Source: Schizochytrium sp. TIO01
Taxonomy: Eukaryota > Sar > Bigyra > Thraustochytrida > Thraustochytriidae
Length of the DNA: 64,000 bases
Direction of reading: 5' to 3'
Assembly (NCBI GenBank): GCA_004764695.1
Contig: SMSO01000031.1
Span: forward strand, 6,505,261 to 6,569,260
Shown: positions 10,965 through 21,918 of the stretch, piece by piece
Layout of the letters: each line of letters begins with the position of its first letter
How positions within the stretch are numbered: position 1 is the first letter of the stretch
Made by a program: the position numbers and the translations under genes
The notes under the pieces: model-generated
What the model was told of the DNA's origin: nothing
Databases searched by the model: none
The model's input: the letters and a program-made list of their open reading frames with translations, nothing else

Positions 10965-11612
10965 ATACCTGTGTCGCATCTTGTGACCTAAAACAGACAC
11001 TGCCACGCTTCATTCCACATCGAAAATGATGTGGAAAACCTCATGTTTCCAACACCACACAATAGAATTGGCCAGCTATTGGTGATCACGAATTCAAGAT
11101 CACCATTAGAGATTTTGTTGTTTCAGCAGAGGAGTGAGATTTTCTTTGTTTGGAACTTGCAGAATCATACTTGGTCAACCCATGTTAGTATCGCTACCCC
11201 CCTCCCCCTTTTCTCATGATTATTTTTTTTTGACTGTGTATTTTGAAATTCTTTCTTTATTGTTTGCTCTTGAATGTTGTTGAAGAATCATCAACAAATT
11301 TGTGTTCTTGTATGGGTCCTTTCCCGAAATGGATGACTGTGTCTGAGCTACCCTCTGTATGCATGCTCATTCCCGGAGAACTTTTGTTACAGAACAAGGG
11401 CATTCCCTTTTCTCAAACATTTTGATTCTTCCGGATGGAGTTTGGTTCGAGGTAGGCCTACTTTACTTACAGAAAAAAAGCTGGCAGCACAAGGGTAAAA
11501 CAATACCGCTTTTGGCTCCGTTGCGTATTCTCTGAGTTGACCGTAAAAGAAAAAGATGTTCGACATTTTGTGAATTTTCTTACTTATATCAAATTTTGTA
11601 GTAGTGTTGCTA
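10965..11612. other. AT-rich spacer between convergent RRP9 and DGAT2 genes
   Basis: Contains the two 3' flanks and no supported gene. There is a short T run near 11224-11231; otherwise nothing distinctive. Confidence 0.6.
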
Positions 11613-13166
11613 TTACTTCTGAATTAAAAGAGAACCTTGGCGGTGAACAGCCCAGCGCTCCTTGTACAAGTTCCATAGCTCACGCAGAGCCCGGACATAT
11701 TTCTCGTGGTACTTATCAACTAAGGCGACACCTTCTGCGGTTGTAGAGAGAGCACGGCCCTTTAATTCATCCGGGATCTTGGGAATCTTAATTGGTTTAC
11801 CCACCACGACAATGATAGGCTTGCGGTGCGGCATGAGGCCCATGTTGTATTGGAAGATACCTCGTCCACTAAAAATTGGAGTCGCAAAGCCAAGCTTCTT
11901 TCGAACGAACTCCTGAACATTTCGTGCCCAGGAGTTGGGTGGTAAGTAGACGGTATCGAAGACATCATTCTCACCAAATCCTAGAACAGGAACAAGATCG
12001 GCACCGTTGTCAAGTGCAACACGGACGAAGCCCTTGCGACCAAGCGTGAGACGATATGTACCAGGTTGCGAGTCAAGGGATTCTGCAGCACCACCTACGA
12101 CAAGCATGATAGCTGACCCAGGTCCGCGCTGGAGAATTTGATTGCATGACTTCTTGGCGGCAGAGCAGAGGCCCATATACAGCAGAAGCTCCCGAATGAT
12201 TGGGCAATAAAAGTTGATCTGCAAAGTAAGAAGGCGCAAGTCAATGCCTGGAAACTTGCGCGAGAAACCAGTGGAATCAGTTGCGAAGTTACCAAAGGCA
12301 CCAAGCGAAATGATCCCGTGCGGGTGGTAGCAAAAGACATATTTCCTGCGCGGATCAAGGGGGGTTGTACGGATGAGGCGCAAAGGGAAATAGTTTGCAA
12401 AGTGGCGCCACATTTTCCAATAACGCATGAACGGCTTGCGCTTACCAGTCTCATGCGACTTGTCAATATACATAATCCAGATAAGGTATGAAAGTGTGGG
12501 AAGGGTCGTGAGTGGGAAAATGAGGAGGATCAGGGTCCAAGAGTAGACTACCATAATCATCGGCAAAAGCATAACGAAAAGCAAGACCACTGCAGTTTGC
12601 TTGCGTCGAGCTAGCGGAACGTCCCAAAAACTAACCGAGTGGATCTCCTTTCCAAAGAAGACCCGCGCCACAAATGATACAGGCCAAAAGAGGATCGAGA
12701 GGAAGACGTTAAACACGCGAAGTGCAATAAGAACAGGCATCCACGCAAGCATTGAGTACCAGGACCCAGGTTGTTCTGCCCAAGAGTCCTCCTCGCGCCA
12801 TTCCTTCTCAAGACGCAAGAAGAGTTCGCGCTCTTCTTGCGTGAGTTGTCTTTTGGACGATTTGTTGTACGCAGAATCCCGCTTGCCTGGACTGCCATCC
12901 ACACTGTCCGCAGGGTCCAGAGCAGGCTCAGATCCTTCGCCTTCGGACTGAGCGTAGTCTCCAGAAGACGAATAACTTGAAATAGAGCCCATGGATGTGC
13001 TGTAAGGCGTGTTCAGGCCTGTAGGAGTGTTGCTTCCATCCTCCTCCTCGCCATAGCCTTGCTTGAGCTTCTCTACGCGACGACGCTGGGACACGCTGCT
13101 CCGACTAGACACCCCATTGCCAGTTTGCTGGCGAGCAGGAGGAGCTTTAGCGGGGCTTGAAGACAT
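11613..13166 (-). CDS. DGAT2: Diacylglycerol acyltransferase, DGAT2 family
   Basis: A 517-residue ER membrane acyltransferase that makes triacylglycerol from diacylglycerol and acyl-CoA. Family motifs are present in order: N-Y-F-P-L-R-L (about 258-264), the catalytic Y-H-P-H-G block (280-284) followed by G-A-F-G-N-F-A-T, R-G-P-G-S with V-G-G-A-x-E (347-362), L-V-P-V-L-G-F-G-E-N-D (391-401) and P-I-I-V-V-V-G-K-P-I near 450. Hydrophobic segments lie at about 142-172 and 190-232. The N-terminal 130 residues are polar, Ser-rich and acidic and are longer than in typical DGAT2 (about 340-390 residues), suggesting a regulatory extension. A monoacylglycerol or wax-ester acyltransferase activity cannot be excluded from sequence. 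Confidence 0.93.
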   Translation of the reverse strand: MSSSPAKAPPARQQTGNGVSSRSSVSQRRRVEKLKQGYGEEEDGSNTPTGLNTPYSTSMGSISSYSSSGDYAQSEGEGSEPALDPADSVDGSPGKRDSAYNKSSKRQLTQEERELFLRLEKEWREEDSWAEQPGSWYSMLAWMPVLIALRVFNVFLSILFWPVSFVARVFFGKEIHSVSFWDVPLARRKQTAVVLLFVMLLPMIMVVYSWTLILLIFPLTTLPTLSYLIWIMYIDKSHETGKRKPFMRYWKMWRHFANYFPLRLIRTTPLDPRRKYVFCYHPHGIISLGAFGNFATDSTGFSRKFPGIDLRLLTLQINFYCPIIRELLLYMGLCSAAKKSCNQILQRGPGSAIMLVVGGAAESLDSQPGTYRLTLGRKGFVRVALDNGADLVPVLGFGENDVFDTVYLPPNSWARNVQEFVRKKLGFATPIFSGRGIFQYNMGLMPHRKPIIVVVGKPIKIPKIPDELKGRALSTTAEGVALVDKYHEKYVRALRELWNLYKERWAVHRQGSLLIQK

Positions 13167-13632
13167 GGCGTCAAGAAGTTTCGTATAAGGCGACGAAGGT
13201 AGAGGTGACGGCTTTGATAGTCTCTGCAGATGACAACGTGAAGTGATGCCACGAGCTAGTGTTTCCTTCAGTTAAGCGCCCCCAGCCACTTTCGAACCTA
13301 GAGATACCAATGCTCGCAAGAGCTCCTGTCGAAGCCTGCGCCAATGGGTGTACTGTAGTTCCTTTATCTGCACGCAGGAGATACCTGCAAAACCAAACAG
13401 CTGACTCGCTGCCTCCGCTGAGTCCTCTTGAGCTTCTTCCTCAACAAGAAGATCAGCACCAAGAGGCCTCTGGATCAGAAGAGCAGGGCCCCCGAATCAG
13501 AGCCTCAGGCAGGCAGGCAGGCAGTCCGTCCTGGCAGTAGGCCTCGCTCCGGAATCCAATCCCGTGCCCGGGGACTCGAGTCTTGTCTGCAACGGGACTG
13601 CCCTCTCTTCTTTCGCGTCGTCGTTGACGCCA

Positions 13633-13657
13633 AAGAAGAAGAAGAAGAAGAAGAAGA
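13633..13657. repeat. (GAA)8 microsatellite
   Basis: Eight near-perfect GAA/AAG units. Confidence 0.9.
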
Positions 13658-14961
13658 TACCTCCTGATCAAACAAACAAACGAGAAATGTGGAAACACGT
13701 AAACAGAAAGAAGCAGAAAGAGAAAAAAGAAAGAGAGAGAAAGACTCTCTCTCTTTCTCTTTCAGTTTCTTTCACCCAACAAATAAAAGCCTTTCAAGTT
13801 CTATATTCTTATGAAAGAAAGAGGAGAGTCAAATATACAATCTATAAATGTCTATATTTTATTTAAAAAATAATTATTAACTTTTACAGTTTGGCTCCCT
13901 TGAGCCTCAAGCCGGCTTGTCAGAAGTTACTGTCTGTTAGTTCTCAAAGAAGCGCGGCGCTGAAGTTCCTTTTAAAGAAAGCGGGGCGTGCTTACTATGG
14001 CCTTTAGCGATGCTCTCACCTGAGTTCTACAGTATCTTGAGCAAAGAAATGTCGATACTTTCTTTGATTTCAGGAGTGGAGACTGATTTTTAGGGCCAAA
14101 TAAATAAATAAATAAAATAAAGACAGCTTTCTTTGGTCTCTTATTTTTCGTGCGTAACAAAAAATAGCTTTAAATAAAGTTAAAATTAAATTTAAAAGGA
14201 AGGCTTTTCGAAAGCTAACTTGAACAAAAAACTAACTCGACATTAATTTATTTTCATTCTTTCCTTATCATTGCTGCTTCAGAAAACCTTCGAAATGGAT
14301 GGATGCTCTGTGCATTACAAAGTGCCACCACTCAGGAGAAAGTAGGCACGGGCTTACTCGTGATGGTAGGTACCTTCGAATTTCTGATCGCAAAACAGAT
14401 GTCAAAGTTTTTTTTTTTTTAAATTAAAAAGAATTATTTTATTGATTTTCTACGATCGATTTTCCATCTTAGCACTGGGTTAGTAGCTAGTAGGAACTTC
14501 CTAGGGTTTAGGTATTGGGTTTGCGTTCTCTTCAAAGTTTCCTTTGAGCTTGCAAGTACGTAGTTAGGTAGGTACGTACCTAGTGTTATTTAGTTTCACG
14601 ATTGAAAAAATATGATATTAAATAAACAAAAACAAAAAATCATTTTAAAAACAAAACAAAAAACATTAACGATTGTTTAAAGGCCATGAATTAGATATTA
14701 GTCATTCATTATCGTTCGAGTCGCTTTTGGGTCACGTTTATAGTCTGAAGATCCCTTTCGCAATCACCGCCTTCTGCTTTGATGGGCACTTACGCATCGA
14801 TGCGCTTCTGCTCAGAGGCCTTGATGGACACGCGAATGGATGAACAGTCAGATATCTATCTGCCTATTGATTGATTGGTTGAGCTGAGTGAATGAATGAA
14901 CCCAACGGCGGATCTTATCCTCTTTGACTCGTGAAAGCTTTCACTGTTTCTCAGGTATCGT

Positions 14962-15160
14962 CAACAAACAAACAAACAAACAAACAAACAAACAAACAAA
15001 CAAACAAACAAACAAACAAACAAACAAACAAACAAACAAACAAACAAACAAACAAACAAACAAACAAACAAACAAACAAACAAACAAACAAACAAACAAA
15101 CAAACAAACAAACAAACAAACAAACAAACAGATAAACAAACAAACGAACGAACGAACGAA
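14962..15160. repeat. Long (AAAC)n array ending in (GAAC)n
   Basis: Roughly 42 nearly uninterrupted AAAC units, then one GATA interruption and a short run of GAAC/CGAA units at the right end. It encodes Lys-Gln-Thr-Asn periodic peptides on one strand and Phe-Val-Cys-Leu on the other; these are artefacts. Confidence 0.97.
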
Positions 15161-15233
15161 CTCAGTCTGAACAAAGGCAAAAACAAAAACAGGTTTTATG
15201 TACGTATGCATGTTTCATAACTATTTATTTCTG

Positions 15234-15269
15234 GCAATACACAACGATGACGCAATACACAACGATGAC
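15234..15269. repeat. Perfect 18-base direct duplication
   Basis: The 18-mer GCAATACACAACGATGAC occurs twice back to back (15234-15251 and 15252-15269). Confidence 0.95.
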
Positions 15270-16927
15270 GAAAGGGCGCTTGTTGGAAAACCAAGGGACA
15301 AAAATCGAACAAGAAGAACTTGGCCGCAGACCAAAGACCCGTGAACTCGCCGGCACTCGCCGCCTTCGCGGACGCAGGCAGAGCGCTCTTCGAGCCCAGA
15401 ATGCCCGGGTCCTTGTCTACCTTCTGCCAGCTGCCGGCATAAACGGATGCATGCGCAAAATACAAAACACCAAGTCGGCACTACGTGTACAGTTTCCCAG
15501 TTCCTGAGATGGCGACGTCGTTGAAAGCAGTCCTTGAGAGGGCGGTTTCTGCAATGACACGGAGCTGAAGACGTAGACACCGCGGATACTAAGCTTGAGC
15601 AGGTGGTGCAAGGGGCTCATGATGAAAGCATCCAAGCACTCAGTCGCGGGAATGGTGATTGATTGATACCTTGGGTGGTAGGTGTCACGCCGCTTAGGGT
15701 CAAGTCCTTTGGAGATTGTGAACGCAGGTGTTACTAAGAGGATGGTGATCGTGGGTGTTGTGGATGCAGATGAGGACACGGTTGAAAACCTCGGCAAAGG
15801 TCTTAGAGGGAGGGAGGGAGGGAGGTATGCACACAGACTTAGGAACCTGCTAGGTGGCAGATGACATCATCATCGTGGTGGCGGAAACGACGACACATGC
15901 GAGATTTCAATGGGTAGACATTGGAAAGACAGAATTGGTAACTAGGTAGCTAGGTAGCTACCCTGGTAAGCTTCGTTTCCATGACATCGGATGGTGTACC
16001 AGGGAAGTGAAGGTCAGTCAACATCTGTGAACTCGAAGAAGTGCCAGCTGTAAGGCGTTTGACGGTGATACAACACGGGAAGCCCAGAGACTCGGAATCA
16101 AATCAGACCAAGATATCCGAAAGAACGCAATGCCATGTTTATTAACGTGAAGCTGGACAAGATTTCTGCACTTTCGAGATTTATGTTTTGGCGAAACGGT
16201 CTGCGCCTCAGGGGAGGGCGCTCGATAGTTACTTCCTATGCAGGTAGTTTACCAAGCTTTTTCATCATGGTACTTGGTGCCAGGTGCGAGGCGAGTCTTT
16301 GCATGGTATAAACGCCCAGGTGTGTGGCACCCTAAAACCTGCACGGGCTTGAAATGACAAAATACAAATAAAAAATTTACTACTTAACGTCATCCAAAAC
16401 TCACAGCAAGTGATACCGCTTGCTGTAGGAAAATGTTTCTTGTTTCTTCCCCCCCCCCCGCAAACCTCATTAACCACAGCAGGGAAAGCTCCATCTAGTC
16501 GGTATTGATGACTGTCTCCTTAAAAAAGAAAAGGAAAAGGGATATGAGAGCAAAGTAGCGAAAGTGAAAGGTGAACAGACTCTGCGAAACGAAGAAAGAC
16601 GAGATGCGAGTGACTTCTGTGAGGTTCAAAAATAAGAAGTGTACTCATGGGTTTGAAGTATTAGTAGATGAATGTGTAACGCAAAAAAAAAAAATGTGAA
16701 GTTTGGTTAAATGGATAGCCAAATGATACTTTGAAAAGCCAGTAATGGAAGTGAGTATAGGAGCTACACAAAGGTACTAAAATCTAACATTAACAGCTTT
16801 CAGTCCTGACATTGCCGGCATTATGAAAATTAGCGAGCGAGCAATCATACAACGCCAGAGTCATCGGTGTGGACATTGCAACCGACAGTTATGGTGCATA
16901 GTGAATTGATCCCGAGCGGGACGGCTT

Positions 16928-18416
16928 CTACCTGCGACGATTTTTATTACTCCTGGTCGATTTAAGAGGAGCAGTGCGTACATTAGAGTTGCTAGTACTT
17001 CCAAAGCTGTTCGACTGTGGTGTGGAAGGAGGAGCTCCACTGCTGCCTCCAAAAAGCGAGCCTCCAGTGCCTGAAGATCCAAATAATGAGCCTGACGTGG
17101 ACGATGCTCCGTTCGTGGCCGAGGTGCCTCCAAAGAGACCTCCCCCAGAGCTACCCGTTGCATCGCCTGTGCCAGATGTTGCGGTGCTTCCACCAAAGAG
17201 ACCTCCCCCAGTTGCCGGCGTTGCCGCAGGGGCGGCTGCTGTATTACTATTACTACTATTGCCAAAAAGTCCACCAGAGCTTGCGGCTCCAGGAGTTGCT
17301 CCTCCCGCAGATCCTCCAAAGAGACCGCCAGAGCTTGAGGAAGTGTTTCCTGCAGGTGCAGGTGTGGAGGACCCAAAAAGACCTCCTGAGCTTGTCGAAG
17401 GAGCCGGTTGCGTCGTGCTTGCTCCACCAAAGAGTCCTCCTGAGCTCGTTGAGGCTGCAGGCTGCGTCGTGCTTGCTCCGCCAAAGAGACCTCCCGAGCT
17501 CGTTGAGGCTGCAGGCTGCGTCGTGCTTGCTCCGCCAAAGAGCCCGCCTGACGATGAAGTTTGTGGCTGCTGCAAATTCGTCTGTGCTGTAGCGTTATTG
17601 TTGTTATTGTTCTGCTGCTCGTGGTGAGCTGGTCCTGTCCAAAGTGCGGCCTGCTCATCAACCTTGCGTAGAAGCTTTCTACGACGTTCGCGCTCCTTGT
17701 TATCCTCTTGCTGGAAGTCTCTAGGCACGTCCCCATGGGCCATAACATGCCACTCCTTATACTGCTCACGGAGCTCGTCCATTTTGTCATGCATTTCTGC
17801 AACGTTTGCTGCAATGGCCTTAAAGGTCTGGTGCTGCTGGCGGAGGATAGAAACGATGACTTGGATGGGGGCTCGGTTTCGAGATGTGGTCTGGCTGGTG
17901 AGAAGTAGCGAAAGCTCCTTTGTGCGGGCGTCGTATTCCTGGAGACGCTGTTCGAGGGACTGAAGCAGAAGCCAGAAAAAGTCTGAGGGCACGCCCTTAT
18001 TGGTGGTGAAGCCGCCCGGGTGCGCCATGCGTCTTGCCTCGTGCAGAGCGTCATCAACCGCCTTGAAAGATCTTGCGTCCGCCTTGAGGCCCAGCACCAT
18101 TTCCTCTTGCCGTTTGAGCGAGTTCCGCAAATGCAGCACGTTCTGGTCCACCTGGGCAGTCTTCTCGAGCAGCTGCAGGGCTTCTGCGTTTGACTGATTC
18201 AGCATATCACGCAAAAGACGGCCCTGGCGATTCATCTCAACCTGCTGCTCAAGAAGCTGTTGGTGTAGCGGCTCAGGAATCACACCCTCGCGGAAACAGT
18301 CTGCAGAGCTCTTGGCACCTTCAGGAATTCGAGCAAACTTGAGCTTGCTCGCATCAGCATATTGCATCAGCTGCAAAGCCCCTTCAAAAGGAATCTGTTG
18401 GGGCATTTGTTGCTGT

Positions 18417-18448
<32 letters not shown>

Positions 18449-18943
18449 TTGACCTCCGAAGAGGCCTCCCCCAGCAGTGTTGTTGTTATTATTATTAGCG
18501 CCGCCGAAGAGACCGCCTCCGCCACTGTTATTATTGTTGCTGGAACCGCCAAAGAGACCACCTCCACCTCCAGAGGTGTTGCCAGAAGACCCAAAGAGGC
18601 TAGAGCCAGAGTTGGTGTTGTTGTTGGTGGATGATCCAAAGAGACTACCTCCGGAACTGCTGGGGTTCGTGTTTGAAGAGCCAAAGAGACCGCCAGAAGT
18701 GCCAGTAGAAGTGTTTGAGGAGCCAAAAAGGCCGCCAGAAGCATTGGCGGAGTTAGAGTTATTTGTGGTGCCGAAGAGACCGCCGCCAGAGGTTGTTGAA
18801 GCAGTTGAGCCACCACCAAAGAGACCACCTGAAGAGCTCTGGCCAGACGGGGCGGGAGTGCTGGACCCGAAGATAGAACCCCCAGAGGTTCCACTGCCGC
18901 CAAAAAGACCCCCGCCAGAAGTGCTACCGCCGAACATGGACAT
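16928..18943 (-). CDS. NUP58: FG nucleoporin NUP58/NUP45
   Basis: A 671-residue nuclear-pore protein of the central channel (Nup62-Nup58-Nup54 complex). Residues 1-170 and about 440-655 are Gly/Ser/Asn-rich with many G-L-F-G and S-L-F-G repeats, the disordered barrier that binds transport receptors. A poly-Gln run (about 166-180) precedes a helical region of about 250 residues with heptad-like patterning and the Nup58 signature P-S-D-F-F-W-L-L-L-Q-S-L-E-Q-R-L (about 320-335). FG repeats on both sides of the coiled-coil core distinguish Nup58 from Nup62 and Nup54. The C-terminus is basic. The ATG at 18943 opens directly into the first G-G repeat. Confidence 0.9.
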
Positions 18944-19166
18944 GGCTTAGCAGCGAGAGCCTACGAACCTAAATAATGCGTGAACCGATGGATGAACGTG
19001 TGGATGGATGAGGGCACCGAAGAGGCCCAGATACAGCCTACAAGAAGACGCCTGATCCCCGAGCGGCGCTCCCAGAGACCAAGTCACACTCCAGAAAGTG
19101 ACAGAGAAGGCCAGCTCGCGCCGCCGCCAAATACTCTGCGGCCTGCGGAGACTCGCTCGGAGCGGT
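18944..19166. promoter_or_regulatory. Intergenic region between divergent NUP58 and small TM-protein gene
   Basis: 223 bases, GC-rich towards the right, between the NUP58 start (18943, -) and the ATG at 19167 (+). The layout suggests a bidirectional promoter. No defined element recognised. Confidence 0.4.
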
Positions 19167-19289
19167 ATGTTTAGATCGCTTAGCTCCACAAAACAACAAA
19201 CTGTCGTGGCCCTCCTCTTCACAGCCTTGTTCCCAATGTTCTATAAGTTCTACATCATCCAGATGTTCTATCTCCCCAAGGTTCTCTAG
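19167..19289 (+). CDS. Small single-pass membrane protein (40 residues), unrecognised
   Basis: A 40-codon frame from ATG to TAG. It starts M-F-R-S-L-S-S-T-K, has a hydrophobic stretch over residues about 11-34 with several aromatics (F-P-M-F-Y-K-F-Y), and ends basic. Codon choice (CTC, TTC, ATC, AAG, CCC) resembles the well-expressed genes in the window rather than spacer DNA. It is divergent from NUP58. The size, basic N-terminus and single TM resemble tiny accessory subunits of mitochondrial respiratory complexes or translocases. That is inference; no family was identified. Confidence 0.45.
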   Translation: MFRSLSSTKQQTVVALLFTALFPMFYKFYIIQMFYLPKVL

Positions 19290-19565
19290 AGCTAGTACTT
19301 TTCGGGTCCTTCGAGAGGCTCTTCAGGACCAACTGCCCTTCGCGTTTGTGTTTGGAGTTCGAGAAGAAGAATCGGTTGACAGCCACTCAACTCATGGCGA
19401 TGACAGGTTTAGAGCTGTGGTCTTGATCGCTGGAATGCGCGCACAAGGCGGTGCTATAGCATCTGCGCCCTCTGCAAACCGGTACCACTTCGAAGCTGTG
19501 CTCCGAATTGGGAGCGTCCAATTTCTGAATTATTTGCGATTCCATACGTACAGAACATGAGCATT

Positions 19566-19641
19566 GCGTGGCGTGGCGTGGCGTGGCGTGGCGTGGCGTG
19601 GCGTGGCGTGGCGTGGCGTGGCGTGGCGTGGCGTGGCGTGG
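19566..19641. repeat. (GCGTG)15 microsatellite
   Basis: About 15 perfect copies of GCGTG. Confidence 0.97.
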
Positions 19642-20110
19642 CAACCCATCCGCGAAGAAAGTCCAGGATTGGCTGCGAAGATGTCTGAAAAACATTGGAC
19701 CTTGGGCAGCTTGCGTGGGCGGGCTCTTCGCCGGTGCTGACAAAGGCTCCACGAGGATGAAAGATGATGCACCGTGAGTGAGTGAATGGTCTCAGTTGAT
19801 CTCGATTTGTCGGTACTACCTCTGCTCCCAGTGCCGCATTTACATGGCAAATGTAGTATATTACTTGTGAGATGAAATACACAAAACAAATCCAAGATGG
19901 CGGGATCTCTGCACAGAGGGTCCGAGGCACTCACTCTGCACGCCGCGCGACCTCCGCAACAAGGCGCTGCATGCCGCCAGCTAAAACGTCGCGACGCGTG
20001 GGTGCCAGAATCCATCGGCTCTGGCGCGAATTCTTGCCACCTCAAATCGTATAACCGCCGCTGCAAATGTTCACATGCACACAATCAATATACATGTACA
20101 TACATATACA

Positions 20111-20185
20111 TATATATACAATATAATATAATGTATATATATACAATATAATATAATGTATATATATACAATATAATATAATGTA
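20111..20185. repeat. Three perfect copies of a 25-base AT-rich repeat
   Basis: Identical 25-base units at 20111-20135, 20136-20160 and 20161-20185, each beginning TATATATACAATATAATA, flanked by further TACATATA-type sequence. Confidence 0.93.
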
Positions 20186-20518
20186 GAATATAATGTAATG
20201 TAAAATAAGTGTAATAGCGTATGATATGATATCGCGGATTCTAAACAGAGAGAGTGCCCGCAGGAAGCAGCGGAGTTCATGAAACCTTGAGTACCATCCC
20301 GAGCAAGTTGCGGTCGAACTCGAGACCACGAGACACCGTGAGGTCCTCCAAATCTGGCCCTTTCGGCGAGCACCGTCGACCTCGAAGGCCGACGGAAGGC
20401 ACTGTTATGACGGCCAGCGGGACTGCAACAACGAAAACTTGGCACCTCGCGCCTATCCCTCTTCGAGGCGCGACCTCGAGTGAACTTCGCACTTCCATAT
20501 GCTCAAGTTGCGCCGTTA

Positions 20519-21840
20519 CAAGTGAAGTATACGCGCATAACCTACTTTGAGGAGCACCCGCAAGTGAACTATAGCGTGCCTCTGCGCCGCCTCTCGCTTT
20601 TTTTTTCCCTCGCCCAGACTCTTAGCCTTTCGAGTAGTGGGCTTCTAAAAGTACCTAACGACGCCAGCAAAAAGATTTTCCCGCCGCTTGTGCAAGCAGG
20701 TTCCCCGCTCCTACTGTAGCCTATGCGACTGTTAGCGATTCCCTCGCTAAAATAAAATACCCCTAGAAACGCCTTTTCGTACACGATGTGTTCGAAATTA
20801 CGACACAGGGCCACTAGGGGTCGGTTAAGCGTTGCTAGCCATCGCGGCAATTTTCCCTTGACGGCAAGAAATGCGACATACTTCACTTGCGGAGCGCAGG
20901 TAAAGTGGACTATTCTGTATAGCGCACTTGCGCAGCGCGGGAGGAAGTGAAGCAAACCCTGGCGGGGCTACTTGTGGGAAAAATCAGGGTTTTGGATTTT
21001 GGACAAGGGTGCGTGTGTATTAAATAAAACACGGAATTAGTGCGGAGAAGCAGAGCGTCTCTTCTTCGTGGAGTTGCTGCGGCGCACACAGTGGAGTATA
21101 GGAATACCCCACTGTACGGAGGGTTTGGTCTACAGTAGCCCAAAGAGAAGTATAGAGGAGCAAAGTGGAGTATCAATGGGGCTGTCTGTTTGAATGATCG
21201 ATGGATTGAGCGATCGATCGATCGATCGATCGATTCAAAGTCGGAGCCGCCGGCACGAGCCCGGCGCGCCAGCAGCTTCAGCCTCAGAGCGGTCTTCGGT
21301 CGGTCCCCCGCCTCCCAACTTCGACCGCCGGACAGGCGTGGAGGCGCGAAGTCCGGAGGACGTGGTGCACTGCTCTGCATCGGTCCCGGAGAGCGCGACA
21401 GAAAGAGAGACAAGAAAGAAAGAAAGAAAAGAAATCACTCAAATCTCTCAAATCATTGAATCGAAAGACAGAAAAGGAGGAAAAGAAGAAAGAGAGCGAG
21501 AGAGAGAGAGATCAAGCAAGCAAGCAGCGACATCCCTCTCCAGGCACAGAGGCAGGGAGGACAGAGGAGCGGGGAGAGAGAGACAGGACCCGGCAGCCTC
21601 CAGGCGGGACCCGGGCCTCCCAGGCAGGCGCGGAACCCACTTCTCTTCGCTGTCCTTTCTCTGTCTCGCTTGCCTGCTGACGGAGTAGGGCTAGGAGCCC
21701 AGGTAGCGAAATAGGTAAGCAGCGGGGCCTAGGCGGGCCTAGCAGAGCCTAACGAAGAAGAGAGCGCCTGGCGCAAGTGGAGTATACGGAGGATAACCCA
21801 TTTACGCAAGTGAAGTATAGAAAGGCGCAAGTGGAGTATT
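20519..21840. promoter_or_regulatory. Cluster of GCGCAAGTGRAGTATA-like motifs upstream of the BRWD-like gene
   Basis: Related sites at 20519-20531, 20560-20573, 20878-20891 (reverse strand), 20902-20911 (partial), 20919-20934 (reverse, diverged), 21087-21100, 21161-21173, 21771-21786, 21804-21819 and 21825-21840. The shared core is CAAGTGRAGTATA or AAGTGGAGTAT. The last copy ends 116 bases before the BRWD-like ATG. Recurrence in both orientations suggests regulatory sites or remnants of a repeat family; function is not known. Confidence 0.5.
21211..21234. repeat. (GATC)6 microsatellite
   Basis: Six consecutive GATC/CGAT units, self-complementary. Confidence 0.9.
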
Positions 21841-21883
21841 GAGGCCCAAGTAGAAAGAAAGAAATAACAACAACAACAACTAT

Positions 21884-21918
21884 CAAACAAACAAACAAAC
21901 AAACAAACAAATAAACAA
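21884..21918. repeat. (AAAC)n run just upstream of the BRWD-like start codon
   Basis: About eight AAAC units, preceded by a short AAC run, ending about 38 bases before the ATG at 21956. Probably transcribed in the 5' leader. Confidence 0.85.

Larger units (their letters stand above)
13167..16927. other. Microsatellite-rich spacer, no supported gene
   Basis: About 3.7 kb between the 5' end of DGAT2 (-) and the 3' end of NUP58 (-). It holds a GC-rich DGAT2 upstream segment (about 13200-13620), a GAA run (13633-13657), AT-rich sequence with AAAT repeats (about 13800-14700), a palindrome AGGTACGTACCT near 14569-14580, a very long AAAC array (14962-15160), an 18-base direct duplication (15234-15269) and a GGGA run (about 15807-15825). 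Homopolymers occur at about 14408-14420, 16450-16460 and 16684-16692. No frame shows domain-like content. Confidence 0.5.

Noticed and set aside
14924-15220. Long Lys-Gln-Thr-Asn and Phe-Val-Cys-Leu repeat proteins
   Set aside because: They are the translations of the AAAC array in several frames, open on both strands because the unit contains no stop.
16861-18057. 398-codon minus-strand frame and 217-codon plus-strand frame
   Set aside because: Alternate-frame shadows of the FG and Gln-rich parts of NUP58.
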